This document shows, in pieces, positions 38,001-46,135 of a stretch of 64,000 nt of DNA (position 1 is the first letter of the stretch; each line of letters starts with the position of its first letter). The notes under the pieces were generated by a model. It searched no databases, was not told the DNA's origin, and saw only the letters and a program-made list of their open reading frames with translations. Source of the DNA: Fulvivirga sediminis (GTDB lineage: Bacteria > Bacteroidota > Bacteroidia > Cytophagales > Cyclobacteriaceae); assembly GCF_016757215.1 (NCBI RefSeq), contig NZ_JAESIY010000006.1, positions 186,001-250,000 of the forward strand, given 5' to 3'. Position numbers and translations under genes: made by a program.

Positions 38001-38114
38001 CTCGGCGTGCCCAGCAGAGAACTGCACACTCAAGAATAAAAGAGACATCAACATGATGCTTACCGAACGTAGCCCATGTCGTGTATCTTTAACTAGTTGA
38101 TAGAATTTTTTCAT
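35049..38114 (-). CDS. SusC/RagA-family TonB-linked outer-membrane protein
   Basis: 1021 residues: a signal region (1 to about 40), a CarboxypepD_reg-like domain (about 52-130, TGTVLDENGMPLPGVNVVEKGT), the SusC signature GELVVMGYGTQEKKDVTGAVGSI near 130-150, a plug with NPLYVIDGIPLD and VLKDASATAIYGARGANGVVMIT, then a 22-strand-type barrel ending in an aromatic residue (FGLNISF). It imports substrate captured by the SusD lipoprotein. It is the first gene of the susCD-phosphatase cluster. Confidence 0.97.
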   Translation of the reverse strand: MKKFYQLVKDTRHGLRSVSIMLMSLLFLSVQFSAGHAEIMTISNKEMRVVAAITVTGTVLDENGMPLPGVNVVEKGTNNGTITDAKGKFSVNVASPQSVLVFSFVGTTTEEVVVGNQTSISVTLMNDVKTLGELVVMGYGTQEKKDVTGAVGSIDSEDFNKGVITSPQQLLQGKIAGVSVVSSSGEPGASQSMTVRGPSGLRSGNNPLYVIDGIPLDNSNSVGAVDPMSFINPSDIESIDVLKDASATAIYGARGANGVVMITTRNGKEGQSRLDFSSSVSFSKIARKMDVYSADEFREVVPAIGGDLNDGGASTDWQDLVTRTAVTQNYNMALSGGTKSTQYFASVGYQDQEGIIKENELKRYNGRLKLTQALVDDRIKVDVNLSASRVDNHRPNFNSVIGDALVANPTYAAYDAEGNPAYYGDVSNPLIQLEQYDDITSTDRIIGSISPSLEIIKGLTYKLNLGVDVSRTTRDEQYIPNSRYDQEGRLNSTFYDRDNTLLEHYLTYDFTKEGHHANILAGYSYQKVFEQERWWSISRFPENGVEPRYNPGQGQIIDLSQGDSYRGTNKPDGYAIKNELQSFFGRINYDLYDKYLFTANIRVDGSSKFGENNKYGTFPSFSAGWRISEEGFMGNGAFSDLKLRAGWGQTGNQEIPGKLSQESIELSTDGSVSYPFGDRDYPAGIKYSRYANPDLKWEVTTQTNIGLDFGLLEGSVSGSVDLFRKVTSDVLLSVLDSDPLRPQDAIYYDNIEDMEVRSKGVEVALDYKHSNADGVRYGIGANATFLDNEITGSPYTVIYSGSAQGGGMTGALVNGYVNRQPIGTFYLLDFIGIDEDGASIYRDVNGDKSINDQDRIAAGSSLPKTTYNFYGNVGYKGFDLSVNFNGVSGNKLYNNTANALFTKARLSRSLNTTDAANSYSNESINNSTTISTRYLEDASFLRLNNLTLAYTFNTEDLKINGWVKSLRLSVTGQNLFVITDYSGYDPEVDVKSNSGGYQSYGIDYLGYPKSRSIVFGLNISF

Positions 38115-38510
38115 ACGATTTGATTAGTTATATAAATAAGTTTGATCAGGTATCTGAAAAATTTATTTCCGCAATGTTGAGAAGATTATACGCGGGGGGA
38201 GGAAACTCAGAATTAAGCTTTCATTATGAGAGTGCTAATGAAATAGGCCATTCATTAACAATGGTTTAACAAAAGAAGCTTAATCCATTTAGCTTATTCA
38301 TAAGTGCAAATAAGAAATCGCCCTGATTAATGTAAAAGGTAGGATTGAAATCGTTTACAGGAATTTTAACAATTACTTAAACAAAGTCAGTAGAAAGATA
38401 AGTCGTTAATTCACATTAAATTAATATTGGCCTTCTTGATAATATTAGCATAAAGAAAAAATAGCCAATTGCTAAGACAATTGGCTAAATTCAAAATCAA
38501 TCATAACCTT
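38115..38510. other. Intergenic region upstream of susC
   Basis: About 396 bases between the minus-strand PrnB-like gene and the SusC start. The right end holds the terminator at 38456-38487; the rest should carry the susC promoter and leader. I see no clear TAnnTTTG box, hairpin riboswitch or open frame. No hybrid two-component or anti-sigma regulator is adjacent. Confidence 0.6.
38456..38487 (-). terminator. Terminator downstream of the PrnB-like gene
   Basis: TAGCCAATTG (38462-38471) and CAATTGGCTA (38478-38487) form a perfect 10-base stem with a 6-base loop. On the minus strand it is followed by five T residues (38460-38456). It begins 23 bases after the PrnB-like stop at 38511. Confidence 0.85.
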
Positions 38511-39641
38511 CTATCCGGCTATTCTATTGCCAGTGTTTAAACATCCCACCAGCTTCATGGTACAATCAAGCTCATGCCTTTTATCATTCATCATCTTAAT
38601 GATCGCACCTAAAATACCTGTGCTATAACCACCACTTCCTGTTGCTCTTTCGGATTGTTTGCTGTAGGCATCTTCCGCCATACGTTTATGTGGCATTCTA
38701 AAGCTAACCAGCGTTTTGAACATATTCCTCAAAGCTTCAGCAGATTTCATTACATTTTCCGAATTCTTATTGTGAAGCAAAGCCTCTTGCACCTTAGAGC
38801 TAAGAGACTCTCTTCCTTTATAGTTATAGTAAATATCTCTTAGTTGCGGTAAAACATAAGGAACATATGTATTCTGAAAAGCATAATACTGCTCGTCGTC
38901 ACAATCAGCCCCCCACAGCAGGTGGTCATAAATGAATACCGGCATCTCAACTGCTCCAGGGCCTAAATAGTCGCGACCATATAATTTGATAGGATCATAA
39001 TAAAATCGCAAATGTTTAGAAAACACGCCTGTATCCACTTTTCTCATGGCAAAAACTATAGCTTGCACCATCTGCTTAAAGCTATTATCTGCAAGATGAC
39101 AGATCTCGGCAAACTGCTCAGAATCTACATCGGTATTATGAAGTTCTACGAGATAATAAATTGCTTTTACTACAGGAGACATCGCCATTTTAACACTTTC
39201 TATTAACCCTGCTTCATCCTCAAAATGGGTATAAGTTCGCATCCTTTGTCCGGAGGGGTTCCAAACCGAATAATGCAAAAGCGTATCCCTCGGGGGCAGA
39301 TCCGTTTTTTCGCTCAAAATATCCAAAACGTAATCTAATTCAGGGACCTCATCAATCGGCTCATGGCCATGTCTTTTAATAGAGCCTAATAGAATACCTA
39401 TGTCTCTCATGGCAGCTATAGCCTCTTCATAATTAAAGCCAGACAACTTATCAGGGTAAGGCAAGTGCTTGTATAATGCTTCTACAAGCTTCCTCACATT
39501 ACCATTTTGATTATATTCTGGAAGTATTCTGAAAAAATCATCCATTTCTAGAGGATCTAGATCTGCAATAGACAGATTCTGATTTACTTGCACAAAAAGG
39601 CTTTGCTCCCAGAAAAAATTTCGTTTAAAACTGTGAGACAT
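38511..39641 (-). CDS. PrnB-like (monodechloroaminopyrrolnitrin synthase-family) heme protein
   Basis: 376 residues from the ATG at 39641; a TTG eight codons upstream would overlap the preceding gene. The sequence carries several motifs I recognise from PrnB of the pyrrolnitrin pathway: AAMRDIGILLGSIKRHGHEP, LPPRDTLLHYSVWNP, YLGPGAVEMPVFIYDHLLWG, YVPYVLPQLRDIYY and RMPHKRMAEDAY. The last contains His318, which by position should be the proximal heme ligand. PrnB belongs to the indoleamine/tryptophan dioxygenase superfamily and rearranges chlorinated tryptophan. No flavin halogenase or other prn gene is near, so the substrate is probably an unchlorinated indole or tryptophan relative. It follows a small STAS-like gene with one base between. 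Confidence 0.85.
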   Translation of the reverse strand: MSHSFKRNFFWEQSLFVQVNQNLSIADLDPLEMDDFFRILPEYNQNGNVRKLVEALYKHLPYPDKLSGFNYEEAIAAMRDIGILLGSIKRHGHEPIDEVPELDYVLDILSEKTDLPPRDTLLHYSVWNPSGQRMRTYTHFEDEAGLIESVKMAMSPVVKAIYYLVELHNTDVDSEQFAEICHLADNSFKQMVQAIVFAMRKVDTGVFSKHLRFYYDPIKLYGRDYLGPGAVEMPVFIYDHLLWGADCDDEQYYAFQNTYVPYVLPQLRDIYYNYKGRESLSSKVQEALLHNKNSENVMKSAEALRNMFKTLVSFRMPHKRMAEDAYSKQSERATGSGGYSTGILGAIIKMMNDKRHELDCTMKLVGCLNTGNRIAG

Positions 39642-39642
39642 A

Positions 39643-40041
39643 TTAATCCTCTTTGAACCAGTCAAAACAATTCCTTTCGCTATTGAAAGTATGGATTTTT
39701 AATGATCCTACCGCTGACTCATTCACCTTGTCCACAGTAGCTTTTGTAAACACATCATCAGAAACAAGAACGGCAAGCTTGGTTAAGCCTATGCTTTCCA
39801 CTTCTGGAAACCAAGATCCTCCAAGATACTCCTGCACTTCCTTTGAAAGAACTTTTAAACTTCGGTGATCACTTAAGTGAAACTTTATTTCATTTTCTTT
39901 AATGAATTCGGTCATGAGATCACACCCTCTTTTAACTTGATCCGTCTTTAGAAAACCAATCCACTGAGCAGTAATCACTTGTTTAGCATCATCATAAGTG
40001 ATATCACAAAAGCTTTCTTTTAGTAACGTTTTAACAGCCAT
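39643..40041 (-). CDS. Small STAS/SpoIIAA-like protein
   Basis: 132 residues with a weakly recognisable SpoIIAA/STAS-like pattern: ITYDDAKQVITAQWIGFLKTDQVKRGC at the start, HLSDHRSLKVLSKEVQEYL in the middle and VFTKATVDKVNESAVGSLKIHTF late. Bacteroidota carry many such single-domain proteins of unknown role, possibly in lipid or ligand binding or signalling. No signal peptide. The PrnB-like start lies one base after its stop, so the two are probably cotranscribed and translated together. The link to a heme enzyme is unexplained. Confidence 0.65.
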   Translation of the reverse strand: MAVKTLLKESFCDITYDDAKQVITAQWIGFLKTDQVKRGCDLMTEFIKENEIKFHLSDHRSLKVLSKEVQEYLGGSWFPEVESIGLTKLAVLVSDDVFTKATVDKVNESAVGSLKIHTFNSERNCFDWFKED

Positions 40042-40418
40042 AATATAGTTTAAATTTTAAATACACCTGAAACCTCCACAAAATTGGCCTGCAAAAAAAT
40101 TCAAATAACACGCCTTTATTGTATGCGTAAAAATTATACACAAATACTTTAGAACAGATTTTATGTAAATTTTTAACATCTGAATATCAGAGCTTTAATA
40201 AAAAAAAGAAACAAAGGGGTTACACCTAATAAACTATAAAATGAATTTTAACTATAAATAATTAACTTTTTAAACTTAAAACTTACATTATATTAATTGA
40301 AATTTAAGTTGATGTTATATAAATCATAAACAATTTTTGATAATAAAAAAAGCAGTAATTATTGAATAATTACTGCTTTATGAAGAATATTATTGAACTT
40401 ATAATATTTTTTAAGGTT
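40042..40418. other. Intergenic region between the STAS-like gene and secDF
   Basis: About 377 very AT-rich bases. It holds the secDF terminator (40345-40379) on its right and presumably the promoter of the STAS-like/PrnB-like pair on its left. No consensus -7 box, open frame or RNA gene is recognised. Confidence 0.6.
40345..40379 (-). terminator. Terminator of secDF
   Basis: AAAGCAGTAATTATT (40349-40363) and its complement (40365-40379) form a 15-base stem with a minimal loop. On the minus strand it is followed by a T-tract (from the A-run 40345-40351). It lies 40 bases after the secDF stop. Confidence 0.82.
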
Positions 40419-43412
40419 CTATTCTGTTAATTTCTTATCTAAATCTGCCACTACTGGAGAAGCAATGAAAATTGAAGAATAAGTACCTACTACTATACCT
40501 ACTAATAGAGAGAAAGAGAATCCTCTAAGCACTTCACCTCCAAATATAAATAAGATCAATACCACTATTAAGGTAGTGAAAGAGGTCATAACAGTACGGT
40601 TCATTGTGCTATTAATAGCCGAGTTAAACACTGTTAAACGATCACGACCAGCTCCCAAACCTAAGTACTCTCTTATACGGTCAAATACCACCACAGTATC
40701 ATTTATTGAATAACCTATAATAGTAAGTAGGGCGGCTACAAAAACCTGATCAATTTCAAATTTAACTCCTAGCGCTCCTGCAATACCAAAGGCTGCAAAC
40801 ACGAACAAACTATCATGTACAAGAGCTATAATAGCACCTGTACTAAATTGCCATCTTCTAAATCTGATGAGGATGTAAACGAATATAGCTATGATGGCAA
40901 ACAAACCTGCCTCAAAAGACGAGCTCTTAATGTCATCGGCAATGGTCGCTCCTACCTTTGAAGAACCTGAAATGGTAAAATGATCAGCATCTACTTGAGA
41001 ATCATCTCCCACATACTTCTGACCAGTATATTCCTCTATTCCACTAATAAGCACAGACTGAACTTTCTCATCAGCTTCATCAGACTCATCATCAATTAAA
41101 TAAGAAGTAGTCACTTTTACTATACTGTTACTTCCGAAGTTTTTCACCTCAGTACCTCCATCTTCAAAACTCTTGCTCAGCGCCACTTTCATATCAGTAG
41201 CTACTACAGGATCTCCGAAGTTTACTATATATGATCTACCTCCTTTAAAATCTACCCCTAAGTTTAAGCCTTGAATAAAAACTAAAGCCATACCTATAAC
41301 TATAACTACAGCTGAAATCATATAAGCCATTCTCCTCTTACCCATGAAATCAATATTCATGTTAGACATAAGATTTTTTGAGAATGGAGTTTCAAAAGAA
41401 ATTTTGCTTTCGTCACCTTTCTTAGTCCACCACTCTACTATTACTCTTGTAATGTAAACCGCTGTAAAGAAAGAGCATATAATACCGATCATAAGTGTGA
41501 TAGCAAAACCTTTTATCGGCCCCTGACCAAGAGCAAATAGGATAACAGCAGTTAATAAAGTAGTAACGTTAGCATCTACAATAGAGCTAAATGCTTTTTG
41601 ATAACCTGCAGTAATGGCGGCCTTTAATTTCACTCCATTTCTTAGTTCCTCTCTTATTCTTTCAAAAATAAGCACGTTAGCATCTATAGACATACCAATG
41701 GTAAGAACAATACCAGCAATACCAGGTAAAGTCAGAGCTGACTTTAACTGAGCCAAAATACCTAAAATAAAGAAGATGTTGAATACTAGCGCGATGTTAG
41801 CTACAATACCTCCTTTAGCGTAATAACCAACCATGAAGATAACCACAATAGCCAAACCTGCTACCATAGAAAGTATCCCCTGATTACGAGCTACTTTACC
41901 TAATGTAGGCCCCACTATCGCTTCTTCAACAATTCTTGTAGGAGCAGGAAGTGAACCCGCCTTCAATATATTAGCCAAGTCTTTCGCCTCTTCTATAGTG
42001 AAATCACCAGAAATTTGAGAGTTTCCATTAGGAATTTCACCGTTAACATAAGGAGCCGAATACACCACGTTATCTAATACTATGGCTATTCTTCCTCTTG
42101 GATTTTTGCTTGATGCTTCAGACGTCATTTTAGACCATACTCTGGTACCCAAAGCATTCATCTGCATACTTACTGCAGGCCTGCTATACTGATCAAGATC
42201 CTGACGAGCATCTGTAATTACCTCACCTGTTAATCTCGCATTTCCGCCTCTACCTGTTTGCACAAAATATAACTGCAATAAATCACGACCAGATTGCTCA
42301 TCCGTTACTGGCTTAACAGCCCAAAGAGGTTTCACAGCTCTAGGCATCATTGCTCTCACATCTGCCCTTCTTAAAATCTGACCAATTACGGCTGTATCTC
42401 TCACATCATACATTAGTCCACCAACAGAAAGCTCTAATAACGGAGATTGACGATTGGCTAAAGAATCAACAGTATTGTTAGTAGAATCAGACTTACCTAA
42501 AGCTGAGTCCAAGCTTACCTCATCATCTGAAGAATCTTCATCTGCAGAAAGTGCTGAACCTAAGTCTTGTCCCGCCTCTTCTTCTTCTTTAACCTCTTCA
42601 CCTTGATCCAATGTACTTTTGGCTTTCTGCTCGTTAACCAACATGCTATTAATAGCCATCAAAGAGTTATTCAATGCTGCAGGCTCTGCTACCTCCCAGA
42701 ACTCTAACTTAGCCACTCCTTGCAAAAGTTTTCTTACCCTTTCAGGGTTATCAGCACCAGGTATTTCTATTTGAATTCTACCTTGATCTTCTAGTTTTTG
42801 AATAACTGGCTGAGATGTTCCGAATTCATCCAAACGAGTTCTTAAGATAATGAATGATCTATCGATAGCATCATCAATTTCCTTTTTCACTACGTCCATC
42901 ACTGCCTCATCGCTATCTCCCCGGCTAATTCTCCCTCTATTAGCAGCAGTAGCAAAAATAGTAGCTAAAGGTTTGTCAGTAGTTTCATTATAGGCTTCCA
43001 AAAATAGATCTGCAAACTGACCTGTGCTTTGCTTTTGCATTTCTTTTGCCTTGTCTATGGCAGACAGAAAAGCCTGATCATTACTATTACCACTTAGCCC
43101 TTTAATAATGTCTATAGGAGATACCTCAAGAGTAACGTGCATACCTCCTTGAAGGTCAAGCCCCAAGTTAAGCTCTGTATCTTTTACTTCTTTATAGGTA
43201 AATTCAAAACCAAAAAGATTATAAACAGGTAAATTATAAACGGAGTCCAAATAAGCTTGTTTCTTACTTAAATCTACTACTCCAGATTCGTCTGTGGCTA
43301 AATCTATTGCATCTTGCTGAATACCTCTGGAAACGAAAGTAAACGAAAGATAATAGATACAAAGCAAGGTAACCACGACGGTTAAAACGATAACTGCACC
43401 TTTATTTCGCAT
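40419..43412 (-). CDS. secDF: Fused protein translocase subunit SecDF
   Basis: 997 residues joining SecD and SecF, which use the proton gradient to complete protein export through SecYEG. The SecD half has an N-terminal membrane segment, the P1 region with LGLDLQGGMHVTLEV near 82-96, and the TM4-5 motif GMSIDANVLIFERIREEL. The SecF half has GVDFKGGRSY, an acidic loop, and IIGYSINDTVVVFDRIRE. An acidic, Ser/Asp/Glu-rich insertion (about residues 262-320, with EEVKEEEEAGQ and ADEDSSDDEVS) interrupts the P1 region. Fused SecDF is usual in Bacteroidota. It is followed by a terminator. Confidence 0.97.
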   Translation of the reverse strand: MRNKGAVIVLTVVVTLLCIYYLSFTFVSRGIQQDAIDLATDESGVVDLSKKQAYLDSVYNLPVYNLFGFEFTYKEVKDTELNLGLDLQGGMHVTLEVSPIDIIKGLSGNSNDQAFLSAIDKAKEMQKQSTGQFADLFLEAYNETTDKPLATIFATAANRGRISRGDSDEAVMDVVKKEIDDAIDRSFIILRTRLDEFGTSQPVIQKLEDQGRIQIEIPGADNPERVRKLLQGVAKLEFWEVAEPAALNNSLMAINSMLVNEQKAKSTLDQGEEVKEEEEAGQDLGSALSADEDSSDDEVSLDSALGKSDSTNNTVDSLANRQSPLLELSVGGLMYDVRDTAVIGQILRRADVRAMMPRAVKPLWAVKPVTDEQSGRDLLQLYFVQTGRGGNARLTGEVITDARQDLDQYSRPAVSMQMNALGTRVWSKMTSEASSKNPRGRIAIVLDNVVYSAPYVNGEIPNGNSQISGDFTIEEAKDLANILKAGSLPAPTRIVEEAIVGPTLGKVARNQGILSMVAGLAIVVIFMVGYYAKGGIVANIALVFNIFFILGILAQLKSALTLPGIAGIVLTIGMSIDANVLIFERIREELRNGVKLKAAITAGYQKAFSSIVDANVTTLLTAVILFALGQGPIKGFAITLMIGIICSFFTAVYITRVIVEWWTKKGDESKISFETPFSKNLMSNMNIDFMGKRRMAYMISAVVIVIGMALVFIQGLNLGVDFKGGRSYIVNFGDPVVATDMKVALSKSFEDGGTEVKNFGSNSIVKVTTSYLIDDESDEADEKVQSVLISGIEEYTGQKYVGDDSQVDADHFTISGSSKVGATIADDIKSSSFEAGLFAIIAIFVYILIRFRRWQFSTGAIIALVHDSLFVFAAFGIAGALGVKFEIDQVFVAALLTIIGYSINDTVVVFDRIREYLGLGAGRDRLTVFNSAINSTMNRTVMTSFTTLIVVLILFIFGGEVLRGFSFSLLVGIVVGTYSSIFIASPVVADLDKKLTE

Positions 43413-43531
43413 TGTTTTAAAAGTTTGTTTTATGTTAGTAAGCTTGAATAGTTATAAATACACCTGACGCTCACCTCAGGCGATTATATAAATTAAATAG
43501 TATGTTATTATTTTAGATAGGATTATCTAAA

Positions 43532-43894
43532 CTAAGGGGCATTCGGCGATATTATCAACCGAAAAAGAGTTCTAAAATAAGAGTTGAAATCGGGAATACT
43601 CTCAGGAATCTCAATTACATCATCAGCACTACCAGAGTAAATCTCAGTAATGAAGTGTAGCACTTGCTGAATAAACATATGAGCCATAGAGCTCACAGCA
43701 TCTTTACTAATGCTAATGATGGCATGTTGTTCGCTATCACCATTGTCATCTTGAGATACTTCTATGGTAGAAGTCTGACTAGCAAGATAGCCATAGTAGC
43801 ATGTTTCTGAGGTAACTATTACCAATGCGGCTATAATGCCCAGGCAAATACCTATAGAATGCTTGTAGTTTCGTATGGCTGAGTTAGTATTCAT
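43532..43894 (-). CDS. Small single-pass membrane protein, unrecognised
   Basis: 120 residues with a hydrophobic segment at about 14-30 (IGICLGIIAALVIVTS) followed by a polar region, an acidic stretch (VSQDDNGDSEQH) and a C-terminal IPDFNSYFRTLFRLIISPNAP. No family is recognised. It is the last gene of the nrnA-fkbp-rdgB-udk run, 41 bases after udk, which supports its being real. The predicted topology is N-in with most of the chain in the periplasm. Confidence 0.55.
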   Translation of the reverse strand: MNTNSAIRNYKHSIGICLGIIAALVIVTSETCYYGYLASQTSTIEVSQDDNGDSEQHAIISISKDAVSSMAHMFIQQVLHFITEIYSGSADDVIEIPESIPDFNSYFRTLFRLIISPNAP

Positions 43895-43935
43895 TATATC
43901 AAGAGCCTACAAATGTAGTGATATTCATAAATATA

Positions 43936-44562
43936 TCAAGAATGCGCCTCATTAAGTTTAGTCTTAAAAAAGCCAGAAAGAACTTCTAATGCATAATCAA
44001 AATTCTTATTGTTAGGAATGATAAGATCTGCATCATCCTTTAAAGGCTCCAGGTATTGCTCAAAAGTAGGCATTACGTGCTTCTCAAAACGATAAAGCAC
44101 ATCATCAAGATCATACCCTCTTTCTATTTTATCTCTAATAATTCTTCTTTTTAGCTTTATATGATCTTTAGCAGATATAAAAAGCTTCAGATCCAATAAA
44201 TCTCTCACCTCCTTATAGTACAGCACAAACAAACCCTCTATTACTACAATAGGCGAAGGATTAAAAGTAAGTGTTTTGGGAGTTATAGCAGGGTTATTAA
44301 AAGTATACTCCAACCGTTCGAAAGGTTGACCAGACTTGATTTTCCTTATATCATCAGCAAAAGCCTTAGCATCGATAGACTCTGGAGTATCAAAGTTTTT
44401 AACGCCATTTTCATCTAACGGTTGTTTCTCTCGAGGCAGATAATAATTGTCCTGTGAAATGAGACAGATATCATTGCTATCAAACTGATGTAAAAGGCTG
44501 TTTAGAAAAAGTGTTTTCCCTGATCCACTACCGCCTGTTATACCTATAATATAAGGATTCAC
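43936..44562 (-). CDS. udk: Uridine kinase
   Basis: 208 residues. It phosphorylates uridine and cytidine for pyrimidine salvage. The P-loop GGSGSGKT occupies residues 10-17; ISQDNYYLPRE and NFDTPESIDAKAF follow, with the LID-type RRIIRDKIERGYDLDDVLYRFEKHVMP near 130-155. The start codon is GTG at 44562, six bases after the stop of rdgB; no ATG fits better. The gene is part of a compact nucleotide-related run with rdgB and nrnA. Confidence 0.94.
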   Translation of the reverse strand: MNPYIIGITGGSGSGKTLFLNSLLHQFDSNDICLISQDNYYLPREKQPLDENGVKNFDTPESIDAKAFADDIRKIKSGQPFERLEYTFNNPAITPKTLTFNPSPIVVIEGLFVLYYKEVRDLLDLKLFISAKDHIKLKRRIIRDKIERGYDLDDVLYRFEKHVMPTFEQYLEPLKDDADLIIPNNKNFDYALEVLSGFFKTKLNEAHS

Positions 44563-44568
44563 TAATAA

Positions 44569-45150
44569 TTAAATTTTTGAAGATGATAAATAATCTGATA
44601 GTTTATTAAAAGCCAATGCTCTGTGGCTTATTTTATTTTTTTCGTCCATAGACATCTGAGCAAAAGAAGTATCATAACCTTCTGGAACAAAAACAGGATC
44701 ATAACCAAAGCCTTTATCCCCGGTCTTTTTTGAAATTATTTTGCCTTTTACAATCCCTTCAAACTGTTTAGTTCCATCAGGAGTTACCAAAGTAATTACT
44801 GTTCTGAACTGGGCACTACGATCTTCCTTTCCCTCAAGCTTATCTAATAACAGCTGGATATTAGCTTCATTATCTCGTTCATTCCCTGCATATCTGGCTG
44901 ATCTTACCCCTGGCTCTCCATTAATAGAAGAGACCTCTAGACCTGTGTCATCAGCGAAGCATGAATAGCCAAATGTATCAAACACATATTGAGCCTTTTG
45001 CAGAGAGTTTCCCTCCAAAGTATCTTGGTCTTCTCTAAGCTCTTCAGTACAGCCTATTTTTTCTAAGGAGACTAATTCAAAATGAGGAGGCAACATATTC
45101 TGCACCTCCTCAAGTTTGTTTTTATTATTGGTAGCAAAGCAGATTTTCAT
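44569..45150 (-). CDS. rdgB: XTP/dITP diphosphatase (RdgB/HAM1)
   Basis: 193 residues. It hydrolyses non-canonical purine triphosphates (ITP, dITP, XTP) to keep them out of nucleic acids. Signatures are the N-terminal CFATNNKNKLEEVQ, FADDTGLEVSSINGEPGVRSARYAG near 65-89, and the C-terminal GFGYDPVFVPEGYDTSFAQM followed by KNKISHRALAF. Length is standard. It is 28 bases downstream of the FKBP gene and six bases upstream of udk. Confidence 0.96.
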   Translation of the reverse strand: MKICFATNNKNKLEEVQNMLPPHFELVSLEKIGCTEELREDQDTLEGNSLQKAQYVFDTFGYSCFADDTGLEVSSINGEPGVRSARYAGNERDNEANIQLLLDKLEGKEDRSAQFRTVITLVTPDGTKQFEGIVKGKIISKKTGDKGFGYDPVFVPEGYDTSFAQMSMDEKNKISHRALAFNKLSDYLSSSKI

Positions 45151-45178
45151 CTTACTTGATTGAACCTATTAATATTTT

Positions 45179-46135
45179 TTATTTATCGTCAGCAGACTTA
45201 ATATCTACCAATTCTACATCAAACACTAAAATAGCATTAGCTGTGATCTCTTCACTTCTTTGACGTGGACCATAAGCTAATCCTGAAGGGATATATAAGG
45301 TAGCTTTTCCGCCTTCATTCAATAAAGCAACGCCTTCATCCCATCCTTTTATAACTCGTCCTTTTCCTAAAGGAAATTCTAAAGGACCATACCCATTAGG
45401 TCTGTCTTCATTATAAATACCTTGTTCTTTCGCTACAGACTCAATGCTAGTATCAAAATAAGGACCGTTTAATACATGACCTGCGTAGTTCACAGACACT
45501 GTTTCTCCTACTTCAGGCTTATCTCCACTGCCTTCTTCCTTAATTACATAATATAAGCCAGACTCAGTTTTCTCTGCTTCAATATTATTTTCAGCAAGGT
45601 ACTCTTCTATAATTTTAACATCAGTTTCTAACTGTGCGTCTGCTTCTTCGGCCATTTTTGCTTGTTGCTTTTGCATCATTTCTTGTCTCCATGCCATAAA
45701 CTCCTCCTGAGTCATTGCTTTTTCTACTCCTATATTAAAAGTAAGTGTACCTTCTTTATTTACAGTAGGAGGAACTGGTGATTTTACACTGTTAGCAAAA
45801 AAGTCTGCAATGCTAATTTGAAAACTAACACTGTCTCCTACACTCAGTTCATTTAATATTTCTTCAATACTGCCCTGGCTAGAACTCCAAATAGAATCAT
45901 TTTTGGGTACGATGGCTGGGATCTCCTTTTCAGCGGTAGTCATCCAAGTAGAATCATTATCATCTTTGTATGACATGTTCAATACAAGAAAGAGGCTATC
46001 TTTAATCACTTCACCATCTCCTTTTTCCAAGACAGTATAGGTAAGACCAGAAGCAGTTTGTTTTTCCTTTTGTCCGCAAGATTGCAAGACTACTGCCATT
46101 AATAGCGCCAACATTAGGTTTACTTTGTTAATCAT
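45179..46135 (-). CDS. FKBP-type peptidyl-prolyl isomerase lipoprotein
   Basis: 318 residues with a lipoprotein signal (AVVLQSCGQKE, lipidated Cys20). Two FKBP-like regions are visible: a degenerate one (about 25-135, with an SVGDSVSFQI stretch) and a complete C-terminal one (about 190-310: VSVNYAGHVLNGPYFDTS, FPLGKGRVIKGWDEGVALL, YIPSGLAYG). It probably helps fold proteins in the periplasm or at a membrane face. Similar lipoproteins are tied to gliding motility (GldI) in Bacteroidota, but I cannot tell them apart from general FKBPs here. The start follows the nrnA stop with no gap. Confidence 0.9.
   Translation of the reverse strand: MINKVNLMLALLMAVVLQSCGQKEKQTASGLTYTVLEKGDGEVIKDSLFLVLNMSYKDDNDSTWMTTAEKEIPAIVPKNDSIWSSSQGSIEEILNELSVGDSVSFQISIADFFANSVKSPVPPTVNKEGTLTFNIGVEKAMTQEEFMAWRQEMMQKQQAKMAEEADAQLETDVKIIEEYLAENNIEAEKTESGLYYVIKEEGSGDKPEVGETVSVNYAGHVLNGPYFDTSIESVAKEQGIYNEDRPNGYGPLEFPLGKGRVIKGWDEGVALLNEGGKATLYIPSGLAYGPRQRSEEITANAILVFDVELVDIKSADDK

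Noticed and set aside
38511-39641. Pyrrolnitrin biosynthesis locus
   Set aside because: Only the PrnB-like gene is present; no tryptophan halogenase, second halogenase or Rieske oxygenase is adjacent.
43512-43531. Short hairpin TTTAGATA...TATCTAAA after the small membrane protein gene as a terminator
   Set aside because: The 8-base AT-rich stem lacks a following T-tract on the minus strand, so I did not call it.
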